Positions 35,867-45,644 of a DNA stretch of 64,000 nucleotides are shown here, in pieces. The stretch covers positions 2,356,001 to 2,420,000 of the forward strand of contig NZ_CP082833.1 in NCBI RefSeq assembly GCF_021278985.1, written 5' to 3'. The notes below the pieces were generated by a model. It worked only from the letters and a program-made list of their open reading frames with translations. It made no database searches and was not told the origin of the DNA. The DNA comes from Citrobacter rodentium NBRC 105723 = DSM 16636. GTDB lineage: Bacteria > Pseudomonadota > Gammaproteobacteria > Enterobacterales > Enterobacteriaceae. Position numbers and translations under genes: made by a program. How positions within the stretch are numbered: the stretch's first letter is position 1; each line of letters opens with the position of its first letter.

Positions 35867-36538
35867 TCAGGCGATATTGAGGTATTTATGCGTCTGCATC
35901 GACAAGCGCCAGTTGCGCGCGATGCAGGTTTCTATGCACAGACGCGTCGCGTCTTCTTTCTGACTGATCGGTTGCAGCGCAATTACCCGCGGTTTGTCGT
36001 CGCTCAGTGTCGCCAGCAGTTCATCCAGCGCTTCGATATCGCGCACCCGACCGACCGGATGTTTGATTTCATTGGCGCGCTCCAGCGCCTGAGACAGGAT
36101 GTCATAGCCGCCACGCATATTCACTTTTGGAGATACCGTCACCCAGGTATTCGGCGTACAGCGCACCTCATGGGTACCGCTGGTTTCGATCTGGCAGCTG
36201 AAGCCGTTTTTTTCCAGCAACGCAGTAAGCGGCATTAAATCGTGGATGCAGGGTTCGCCGCCGGTAATCACCACATGACGCGCGGTATATCCCTGACGAT
36301 TGATTACCGCCAGCAGATCTTCGCTGCTCGCCGCTCCCCACTTATCACTCTCTTTGGTTTTCGCCAGGATGCTGAACAGGGAGACTTCCCGATCCTCAAG
36401 CTTATCCCAGGTGTGTTTGGTATCGCACCAGGCACAGCCAACCGGGCATCCCTGTAAACGGATAAAAATGGCGGGGACGCCGGTGAAATAACCTTCACCT
36501 TGCAGGGTCTGGAACATCTCGTTAATCGGGTACTGCAT
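35867..36538 (-). CDS. queE: 7-carboxy-7-deazaguanine synthase
   Basis: 223 residues. This radical SAM enzyme makes CDG from carboxytetrahydropterin, two steps before preQ1. The cluster motif is GCPVGCAWCDTKHTW (C-x3-C-x2-C). It also has VITGGEPCIHDL and the N-terminal MQYPINEMFQTLQGEG. The frame is intact. The CRISPR 2 array begins 63 bases upstream of its start. Confidence 0.97.
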   Translation of the reverse strand: MQYPINEMFQTLQGEGYFTGVPAIFIRLQGCPVGCAWCDTKHTWDKLEDREVSLFSILAKTKESDKWGAASSEDLLAVINRQGYTARHVVITGGEPCIHDLMPLTALLEKNGFSCQIETSGTHEVRCTPNTWVTVSPKVNMRGGYDILSQALERANEIKHPVGRVRDIEALDELLATLSDDKPRVIALQPISQKEDATRLCIETCIARNWRLSMQTHKYLNIA

Positions 36539-36601
36539 AATCGTCTCTGTCTGGGGTTATGAGGGCGCATTATCGCAGATCGCAGATAGCCAGGCAAAAC
36601 T

Positions 36602-37606
36602 ACGGTGTTTCCCGCTCTCGCGAGGAACACATTGTGGTGCTCAGCAACAATGATGGTTGCGTCGGTTTATCCCCGCTAGCGCGGGGAACACATCAGCGAG
36701 TTCAGCGCGGCGTTCGATAATGGCGGTTTATCCCCGCTGACGCGGGGAACACACTCACAAAAAAGCCGAGCCCTGGGTTTACGCCGGTTTATCCCCGCTG
36801 CCGCGGGGAACACTCGCGGTTGAGTTTACCTGTTTCAGCTATTAACGGTTTATCCCCGCTGCCGCGGGGAACACACTATTCAGCATCGCCCGTATTGAAT
36901 GGGGTACGGTTTATCCCCGCTGGCGCGGGGAACACAGCTGGGCGGCTGGGTCGTGACCCCCCATGAACGGTTTATCCCCGCTGGCGCGGGGAACACCATG
37001 AAACACGGCAAAAAATACATGTCGCGTACGGTTTATCCCCGCTGGCGCGGGGAACACCCGGATGGTAGCTCTTATAAATCAACCGTAGTCGGTTTATCCC
37101 CGCTGGCGCGGGGAACACGTAATCACGTACCCCTGCGGTGTTCGTTTCCACGGTTTATCCCCGCTGGCGCGGGGAACACTTTATAAATTTTATAGCCAGC
37201 TATAAACAGATCGGTTTATCCCCGCTGGCGCGGGGAACACAAATACGCTCACACGTCATTCCGGCACCGAAACGGTTTATCCCCGCTGGCGCGGGGAACA
37301 CGTCGCTCCAGTCGATTTTGTTCTTGCCAGCTGCGGTTTATCCCCGCTGGCGCGGGGAACACTGCCACCAGGATGCGTTGATTTTTGTTTATTACGGTTT
37401 ATCCCCGCTGGCGCGGGGAACACTTCCAGCAATTCCAGTTGGTGCGCCGGAATGACGGTTTATCCCCGCTGGCGCGGGGAACACGCAAACCGCTTAGAAG
37501 GCGGTTACAGTGGTTTCCGTTTATCCCCGCTGGCGCGGGGAACACCTGGGATTAAGTGGATTGAGTGCGTTAGAGTCCCGTTTATCCCCGCTGGCGCGGG
37601 GAACAC
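36602..37606 (-). CRISPR. CRISPR array 2 (17 repeats, 16 spacers), type I-E
   Basis: Period is exactly 61: repeats start at 36602 (degenerate terminal copy), 36663, 36724, 36785, 36846, 36907 and so on to 37517 and 37578; spacers are 32 bases. Consensus begins CGGTTTATCCCCGCTGGCGC and ends GGGGAACAC. Transcription is leftward with the leader on the right. Repeats 2-5 at the leader-distal end vary in the loop (GCTAGC, GCTGAC, GCTGCC). The two leader-proximal repeats start CCG instead of CGG. No cas genes adjoin; the cas set at 16.6-25.5 kb serves it. Confidence 0.98.
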
Positions 37607-37740
37607 ACTAAATACAACCAACTGTTTATAAAGCAATTTCTATCAATACAACATTCTACCAACTTAATCCTTACAAATAGTCATTTTTAAAGAGCAACTA
37701 ATCTGTTGATTTTAATAAGATAAAGAAGATGGTAGCTATT
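37607..37740 (-). promoter_or_regulatory. Leader of CRISPR array 2
   Basis: AT-rich sequence adjoining the newest repeat. It shares the ordered blocks CTACCAACTTA, CATTTTTAAAGA and TTGATTTTAA with the leader of array 1. Homology of the leaders shows that both arrays can be served by one Cas1-Cas2. Confidence 0.8.
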
Positions 37741-37848
37741 CTTTCTTCAAATCTACCAAAACAGTGTGATGATTATCGCACCATTGAAAATTTCAATTCA
37801 CGATCGAGACAGAACGACCGGGGTCAAAATCACTGGATGATATAAAGC

Positions 37849-37872
37849 AAAAAACCCGCCGAAGCGGGTTTT
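37849..37872. terminator. eno terminator
   Basis: AAAAACCCGC CGAA GCGGGTTTTT, a classic intrinsic terminator immediately after eno. Its A- and T-runs allow it to work in both directions, shielding the CRISPR leader. Confidence 0.92.
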
Positions 37873-37895
37873 TATATCAGAACGAAAGTACAGGA

Positions 37896-39194
37896 TTACG
37901 CCTGACCTTTGATCTCTTTACGACCGTTGTACGGCGCTTTTTCACCCAGCGCTTCTTCGATACGAATCAGCTGGTTGTATTTAGCAACGCGGTCAGAACG
38001 GCTCATAGAACCGGTTTTGATCTGGCCCGCAGCAGTACCAACAGCCAGGTCAGCGATGGTCGCGTCTTCAGTTTCGCCAGAACGGTGAGAGATAACGGCA
38101 GTGTAGCCAGCGTCTTTCGCCATCTTGATTGCAGCCAGAGTTTCGGTCAGAGAACCGATCTGGTTGAATTTGATCAGGATGGAGTTAGCGATGCCTTTCT
38201 CGATACCTTCTTTCAGGATTTTGGTGTTGGTTACGAACAGGTCGTCGCCCACCAGCTGGATTTTGTCGCCCAGTACTTTAGTCTGGTAAGCGAAGCCGTC
38301 CCAGTCAGACTCGTCCAGACCATCTTCGATAGAGACGATCGGGTACTGTTTGGTCAGCTCTTCCAGGAAGTGAGTGAACTCTTCAGAGGTGAACGCTTTG
38401 TTGCCTTCGCCAGCCAGAACGTATTTACCGTCTTTGTAGAATTCAGATGCTGCGCAGTCCATCGCCAGAGTGATGTCTTTGCCCAGCTCGTAGCCAGCCG
38501 CTTTTACCGCTTCAGCGATAACAGCCAGCGCTTCGGCGTTAGAACCCAGGTTCGGCGCATAGCCGCCTTCGTCACCAACAGCGGTGTTCATGCCTTTGCC
38601 TTTCAGCACTTTTGCCAGGTGATGGAAAACTTCAGAACCCATGCGGATGGCTTCTTTAACAGTTTTTGCGCCAACCGGCTGAATCATGAATTCCTGGATG
38701 TCGACATTGTTGTCAGCGTGCTCACCGCCGTTGATGATGTTCATCATCGGAACCGGCATGGAGTATTTGCCCGGAGTACCGTTCAGTTCAGCGATGTGCT
38801 CGTACAGCGGCATGCCTTTCGCAGCAGCGGCAGCTTTGGCGTTAGCCAGAGACACAGCCAGGATAGCGTTCGCACCGAAGTTGGATTTGTTTTCAGTACC
38901 GTCCAGATCGATCATGATCTTGTCGATACCAGCCTGATCTTTGGCATCTTTGCCAACGATAGCCTGAGCAATCGGACCGTTAACCGCGCCAACAGCTTTG
39001 GTTACGCCTTTACCCAGGAAACGGGATTTGTCGCCATCGCGCAGTTCCAGCGCTTCGCGGGAACCAGTAGAAGCACCTGACGGGGCAGCTGCCATACCAA
39101 CGAAACCACCTTCCAGGTGTACTTCGGCTTCAACAGTCGGGTTACCACGGGAGTCGATGATTTCACGACCGATGACTTTAACGATTTTGGACAT
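37896..39194 (-). CDS. eno: Enolase
   Basis: 432 residues from MSKIVKVIGREIIDSRGNPT (ATG 39194; the open frame extends further but the family starts here). It converts 2-phosphoglycerate to phosphoenolpyruvate and is also a degradosome component. The signature ILIKFNQIGSLTET and metal ligands in SIEDGLDESDW and LVGDDLFVTN are present. It follows pyrG by 88 bases, which include a hairpin AACGCGTACC/GGTACGCGTT near 39238-39260. Confidence 0.98.
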   Translation of the reverse strand: MSKIVKVIGREIIDSRGNPTVEAEVHLEGGFVGMAAAPSGASTGSREALELRDGDKSRFLGKGVTKAVGAVNGPIAQAIVGKDAKDQAGIDKIMIDLDGTENKSNFGANAILAVSLANAKAAAAAKGMPLYEHIAELNGTPGKYSMPVPMMNIINGGEHADNNVDIQEFMIQPVGAKTVKEAIRMGSEVFHHLAKVLKGKGMNTAVGDEGGYAPNLGSNAEALAVIAEAVKAAGYELGKDITLAMDCAASEFYKDGKYVLAGEGNKAFTSEEFTHFLEELTKQYPIVSIEDGLDESDWDGFAYQTKVLGDKIQLVGDDLFVTNTKILKEGIEKGIANSILIKFNQIGSLTETLAAIKMAKDAGYTAVISHRSGETEDATIADLAVGTAAGQIKTGSMSRSDRVAKYNQLIRIEEALGEKAPYNGRKEIKGQA

Positions 39195-39237
39195 TAGGTT
39201 TTCCTCAGTACAAGTTAAACTAAAACTCCAGACAAAC

Positions 39238-39260
39238 AACGCGTACCCCTGGTACGCGTT
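39238..39260. terminator. Hairpin between pyrG and eno
   Basis: Inverted repeat AACGCGTACC CCT GGTACGCGTT without a U-tract. It may attenuate readthrough from pyrG or act as an RNA-processing structure upstream of eno. Confidence 0.6.
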
Positions 39261-39282
39261 GCCGTTCTAACTTTTCTACTTC

Positions 39283-40935
<1,653 letters not shown>

Positions 40936-41143
40936 TTAGGGTGAAACGATGGAATAACCAGGACGGGAAAGTAGTATACCCGAACACAGCGAGCGCCACA
41001 AACTTTCATTCTTCGTCTCCATTCCAGGCGATGACAAACATAAGGAGTGAGAAAATAGCCCCTTTTGGCTAAATGTTTTTGACGCAAATCAAGCGCTTGT
41101 CATTTAAAAAATCGCACAAATAGCGCTTGTTCGCAAAATCCCG

Positions 41144-41935
41144 TTAGAGATCAGTTTCCTGGCGTTTTACTTCCTGCCAGACCGCTTCCATCACATCGAG
41201 GTCAACGCCGCTCATTTCCAGGCCGCGCGCGGCCACAATCCGCTCCACTTCGCGAAAACGTCGCTCAAACTTCAGGTTCGCTTTTTGTAACGCAGACTCA
41301 GCCTTGACGCCCAGATGGCGGGAAAGATTGACCGTCGCGAACAGCAGATCGCCCATCTCCTCTTCGAGTCGGGCTTCATCCACGACGGCCTGCTGCGCTT
41401 CGTGCATCACTTCGTCGATCTCTTCATGCACCTTATCCAGCACCGGGCCGAGAGAGGTCCAGTCAAACCCCACGGCGGAACAGCGCTTCTGAATCTTCTG
41501 CGCGCGCATCAGCGCGGGCAGATTCAGCGGGATATCATCCAGCGCAGAGTGCTGGGATTTTTCCGCCCGCTCGGCGCTTTTAATCTGCTCCCAGCGGGCC
41601 AGCACTTGAGAACTGTCTCCCGCCGCGGCATCACCAAAGATATGCGGGTGACGGCGTTCCAGCTTGTCGCTGATGGCGGCGCAGATATCGTCAAAATTAA
41701 AGCGCCCCTCTTCCTGCGCCATTTGCGCATAAAACACCACCTGGAACAGCAGATCGCCCAGCTCGCCGCGCAAATCGTCAAAGTCCTTGCGCGCAATGGC
41801 GTCAAGCACTTCGTAGGTTTCTTCCAGCGTGTAAGGAGCGATGGTGGCAAAAGTCTGCTCTTTGTCCCACGGACAGCCGTTTTGCGGGTCGCGCAGACGC
41901 TGCATAATGCCGAGCAGGCGGTCGATTTGAGTCAT
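41144..41935 (-). CDS. mazG: Nucleoside triphosphate pyrophosphohydrolase MazG
   Basis: 263 residues from MTQIDRLLGIMQRLRDPQNG (ATG 41935; four codons further upstream are open but not conserved). It hydrolyses NTPs and, in E. coli, lowers ppGpp. It has tandem MazG domains: EETYEVLDAIARKDFDDLRGELGDLLFQ in the first and EIDEVMHEAQQ...EEEMGDLLFA in the second. The mazEF toxin-antitoxin genes that lie between relA and mazG in E. coli are absent. Confidence 0.96.
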   Translation of the reverse strand: MTQIDRLLGIMQRLRDPQNGCPWDKEQTFATIAPYTLEETYEVLDAIARKDFDDLRGELGDLLFQVVFYAQMAQEEGRFNFDDICAAISDKLERRHPHIFGDAAAGDSSQVLARWEQIKSAERAEKSQHSALDDIPLNLPALMRAQKIQKRCSAVGFDWTSLGPVLDKVHEEIDEVMHEAQQAVVDEARLEEEMGDLLFATVNLSRHLGVKAESALQKANLKFERRFREVERIVAARGLEMSGVDLDVMEAVWQEVKRQETDL

Positions 41936-41951
41936 AATCTTTTCCATTAAA

Positions 41952-41993
41952 AAAGCAAGCCGGGCAGCAGCGAAGCCTTACCCGGCCTACAGA
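41952..41993. repeat. REP sequence between relA and mazG
   Basis: AAGCCGGGCAGCAGCGAAGC followed by CTTACCCGGCCTAC forms one REP palindrome in the 67-base relA-mazG gap, where mazEF would be in E. coli. Confidence 0.8.
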
Positions 41994-42002
41994 AGAGTGT
42001 GT

Positions 42003-44237
42003 TTAACTGCCGTGCAGACGGCGCGCGTCAATCACGTCCGGCACCTGGTTCAGCTTGCTGAGCACGCGCCCCAGCACCTGCAGGTTGTAGATTTCGATGG
42101 TCATATCAATCGTCGCCAGCTGCTGTCTGGTATCGCTGCGGCTGGCGACGCCCAGCACATTGACCTTCTCGTTCGCCAGAATGGTCGTGATATCGCGCAG
42201 CAGGCCGCTGCGATCGTTGGCCTGGACGCGCACCACCAGCGAATAGCCCGCCGAGTAGCTTTCGCCCCATACCGCATCCACAATGCGCTCCGGCGCATGC
42301 GCGCGCAGCTCGACCAGCTGTTCGCAGTCCGCCCGGTGGACGGAAATCCCGCGTCCCTGGGTGATAAACCCGACAATCTCATCGCCGGGGATCGGCTGAC
42401 AGCAGCGCGCGATATGGTGCATCAGGTTGCCGACCCCTTCCACCACCACCCGCCCGTCGTCTTTACGACGGTTCTGCGGCGCATAAGTTTTCTGCTGAAG
42501 CTGCTTCAGCGCCGCGGCATCTTCTTCCGCCGCGCTCGGCTTGTTGAACTGCGACTGCAGGAAGTTCACCATCTGGTTAAGACGGATATCGCCCCCGCCA
42601 ATGGCCGCCAGCAGCTCCTCCAGCTCGTTGAAGTTGTAGCGCGGCAGCAGAAGTTTTTCCGCTTCTTTCAGGCTGATGCCCAGATGCGACAGCTCATCGT
42701 CAAGGATCTGGCGTCCGGCCAGGATATTCTTGTCGCGATCCTGCTTGCGGAACCAGGCGTGGATCTTCGAACGCCCACGGCTGGTAGTGACATAGCCGAG
42801 GTTCGGGTTAAGCCAGTCGCGGCTGGGGTTCGGCTGCTTCTGGGTGATAATTTCGATTTGATCTCCCATCTGCAACTGGTAGGTGAACGGTACGATGCGC
42901 CCGCCGATTTTCGCCCCGATGCAGCGATGCCCGACGTCACTGTGAATGTGATAGGCGAAATCGAGCGGCGTGGAGCCTGCGGGCAGGTCGACCACATCGC
43001 CTTTCGGCGTAAATACGTAGACCCGGTCGTCGAAGACCTGGCTGCGCACTTCGTCGAGCATCTCGCCCGAGTCGGCCATCTCTTCCTGCCAGGCGATCAG
43101 CTTACGCAGCCAGGCGATGCGATCCTCATGGCCCGAACGCGTTCCGCCCGCCGCCGCGCCTTCTTTATATTTCCAGTGCGCGGCAACGCCCAGTTCGGCA
43201 TCTTCATGCATCTGCCTGGTCCGGATCTGGATCTCAACGGTTTTCCCGCCCGGCCCCAGCACCACCGTATGGATCGACTGATAACCGTTAGGCTTCGGGT
43301 TGGCGACATAGTCGTCAAACTCATCCGGCAGATGGCGATAGTGGGTGTGAACAATCCCCAGCGCGGCGTAGCAGTCCTGCAGACGTTCGGCGACGATACG
43401 CACGGCGCGCACGTCAAACAGCTCATCAAACGCCAGGTGCTTTTTCTGCATTTTGCGCCAGATGCTGTAGATATGTTTTGGTCGCCCGTAGACCTCCGCC
43501 TTCACGCCTTCGGTTTTCATTTCGGCGCGCAGATGGCCGACGAACTCTTCAATATAGTGTTCACGATCGATGCGGCGCTCATGCAGAAGCTTCGCGATGC
43601 GCTTGTACTCCGCCGGGTGCAGATAGCGGAAGCAGTAGTCTTCCAGCTCCCATTTCAGCTGACCGATGCCCAGACGGTTCGCCAGCGGGGCGTAAATATT
43701 GGTGCACTCTTTCGCCGCCAGCACGCGCTCATCTTCCGGCGCGTCTTTCACTTCGCGCAGATGGGCGATACGTTCGGCGAGTTTGATCACCACGCAGCGG
43801 AAATCGTCCACCATCGCCAGCAGCATACGGCGAACGTTATCGACCTGCTCGGATGAGACGGAATCGGTATGGGTGGCTTTAAGCTGGCGTATCGCCGCCA
43901 TGTCGCGCACGCCATGAATAAGATTGACGATCGACTTGCCCACGCTTTCACGCAGGGTATCCTCGCTCACCACGCTGGCATCGGCCAGAGGGAACAGCAG
44001 CGCCGCCCTCAGCGTGTCGAGATCCATACTCAGCGTCGAGAGAATTTCCACCATCTCCACGCCACGCCACAGCAGCAGCTCCGCATCCGGATGCCCCTGT
44101 GTCTGTTGCAGGCAATACGCCCAGGTTTCGGCTAAACGTTCACACGACTGCTGGCTGGCAATCCCCAGACTTTCAATCCATTTTTTCGGATCAAACTCCC
44201 CAGCTTTATTTAAATGTGCACTTCGTACCGCAACCAT
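42003..44237 (-). CDS. relA: GTP pyrophosphokinase RelA
   Basis: 744 residues, the E. coli length. It makes (p)ppGpp on stalled ribosomes. An inactive HD-like hydrolase region at the N-terminus lacks the canonical HD pair. The synthetase domain is near 230-380 (YSIWRKMQKK; GYQSIHTVVLGP), followed by TGS (VYVFTPKGDVVDLPAGSTPL), a zinc-finger-like segment and a C-terminal ACT domain. The long opposite-strand ORF at 41997-43856 is a shadow. Confidence 0.98.
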   Translation of the reverse strand: MVAVRSAHLNKAGEFDPKKWIESLGIASQQSCERLAETWAYCLQQTQGHPDAELLLWRGVEMVEILSTLSMDLDTLRAALLFPLADASVVSEDTLRESVGKSIVNLIHGVRDMAAIRQLKATHTDSVSSEQVDNVRRMLLAMVDDFRCVVIKLAERIAHLREVKDAPEDERVLAAKECTNIYAPLANRLGIGQLKWELEDYCFRYLHPAEYKRIAKLLHERRIDREHYIEEFVGHLRAEMKTEGVKAEVYGRPKHIYSIWRKMQKKHLAFDELFDVRAVRIVAERLQDCYAALGIVHTHYRHLPDEFDDYVANPKPNGYQSIHTVVLGPGGKTVEIQIRTRQMHEDAELGVAAHWKYKEGAAAGGTRSGHEDRIAWLRKLIAWQEEMADSGEMLDEVRSQVFDDRVYVFTPKGDVVDLPAGSTPLDFAYHIHSDVGHRCIGAKIGGRIVPFTYQLQMGDQIEIITQKQPNPSRDWLNPNLGYVTTSRGRSKIHAWFRKQDRDKNILAGRQILDDELSHLGISLKEAEKLLLPRYNFNELEELLAAIGGGDIRLNQMVNFLQSQFNKPSAAEEDAAALKQLQQKTYAPQNRRKDDGRVVVEGVGNLMHHIARCCQPIPGDEIVGFITQGRGISVHRADCEQLVELRAHAPERIVDAVWGESYSAGYSLVVRVQANDRSGLLRDITTILANEKVNVLGVASRSDTRQQLATIDMTIEIYNLQVLGRVLSKLNQVPDVIDARRLHGS

Positions 44238-44288
44238 TGTCCTCTCCTTAAGGGACCCGGCCTGCCGGATTCAGCAAGCCGGACGTTA

Positions 44289-45587
44289 TTACTTGTGCTC
44301 AAACAGCGCCATCGATTCCAGGTGTCCAGTGTGGGGGAACATATCGAGCATTGCCAGCCGCTGAATCTGGTATCCCGCGCGCAGCAGTTGCTCGCTATCC
44401 CGCGCCAGCGTAGCAGGATTACAGGATACATAAACAATGCGGCGAGGCTGTAATTTTATAATATGCTGCATCACGCCAGCGGCGCCCGCCCGCGCGGGAT
44501 CGAGCAGAACTTTGTCAAAACCGCTTTTGGCCCACGGTTGCCGGGTGACATCCTCCTCAAGGTTGGCATGAAAGAATGTCACATTGTGTAATTCATTTTG
44601 CCGGGCATTTTCCTGCCCTTTCTCCACCAGCGCGGGTACGCCCTCAACGCCGACCACGCTTGCCGCCTGGGTCGCCAGCGGCAGGGTGAAGTTGCCCATG
44701 CCGCAGAACAGATCAAGAACGCGATCGGTCGGCTGCACTTCCAGCCACGCCAGCGCGCGGGCAACCATCTGCTGGTTTACCCCTTCGTTGACCTGAATAA
44801 AATCGCGCGGACTAAAGTGTAAGCGTAGCCCGTTTGACTCATACCAGGGCGTCTGGCCTGAAACGCGCTCCAGTATCTCGCCTGTCGGCGCCAGATAAAG
44901 CGCCAGTTGGCGTGAATGCGAAAAGCGTTCCAGTTTTTGCCGATCCCCGGCGCTTAACTGCGCCGTATGGCGCAAAATCATCAGCGTGCCGCTGCTCGCC
45001 TGCACCAGCTCAACGTGCCCGAGGTGACGAACGCCCTGCAACGCGCTGAGGCATGCCCTGACATCGGGCAAGAGCGCCTCAAGTTGGGGCGCCAGAATGG
45101 GGCACTGCCTGATATCGACAATGTCGCTGGAGGCGGCCTTGCGAAAGCCCATTTGCAGTTGTTGGGTTTTCGACTGGTACTGGAGACTTAAGCGCGCGCG
45201 GCGGCGATAGCCCCACGGCCCGGCGGCAACGATCTCAGCCACTTCACACTTCATCAGACGCGACAGCGCCGCGCTTTTACTGCGCTGTTGCAGCGCAATG
45301 CTGGCGTGCTGTTGCTGACAGCCGCCGCAGACGCCAAAATGCGGACAGCGCGGCGATACGCGTTCCGGGCTGTCATTCAGCCGACGCTTCACCTGCGCTC
45401 TGGCGTACTGTTTTTTATCTTCGGTAACGACCACTTCCGCACTTTCCTGCGACAGCAGTCCGGGGACAAACAGCGCCTTTCCATTATGCCGCGCCACGCC
45501 CTGACCAAACGAGTCGAGGTCATTGACTGTCACGGTTATGATCTGGCGCGTCGTCACGCGCCGTTTTGCAGAGTAGAATTGCGCCAT
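44289..45587 (-). CDS. rlmD: 23S rRNA (uracil(1939)-C5)-methyltransferase
   Basis: 432 residues from MAQFYSAKRRVTTRQIITVT (ATG 45587; an ATG six codons upstream is open). A TRAM domain at the N-terminus is followed by the 4Fe-4S ligands CPHFGVCGGCQQQH and the AdoMet methyltransferase part (VLDLFCGMGNFTLPLA; nucleophile in YVSCNPATLARD). It lies upstream of relA, with a short REP-like gap, as in E. coli. Confidence 0.97.
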   Translation of the reverse strand: MAQFYSAKRRVTTRQIITVTVNDLDSFGQGVARHNGKALFVPGLLSQESAEVVVTEDKKQYARAQVKRRLNDSPERVSPRCPHFGVCGGCQQQHASIALQQRSKSAALSRLMKCEVAEIVAAGPWGYRRRARLSLQYQSKTQQLQMGFRKAASSDIVDIRQCPILAPQLEALLPDVRACLSALQGVRHLGHVELVQASSGTLMILRHTAQLSAGDRQKLERFSHSRQLALYLAPTGEILERVSGQTPWYESNGLRLHFSPRDFIQVNEGVNQQMVARALAWLEVQPTDRVLDLFCGMGNFTLPLATQAASVVGVEGVPALVEKGQENARQNELHNVTFFHANLEEDVTRQPWAKSGFDKVLLDPARAGAAGVMQHIIKLQPRRIVYVSCNPATLARDSEQLLRAGYQIQRLAMLDMFPHTGHLESMALFEHK

Positions 45588-45644
45588 CGACGAGATTATT
45601 CTCAAATTAACAGTGTGACCCTGATTGTCCCATAACGGAACTCC

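Noticed and set aside
36899..37455. ORFs of 95 and 105 codons across CRISPR array 2
   Set aside because: Same cause: periodic 61-base repeat translated in frame.
41936..42002. mazEF remnant between relA and mazG
   Set aside because: The 67-base gap contains only a REP sequence and no toxin or antitoxin fragments.
41997..43856. 619-codon ORF opposite relA
   Set aside because: It is the complement of a conserved, intact relA with high GC third positions; composition is His/Arg/Gln-rich as usual for shadows.
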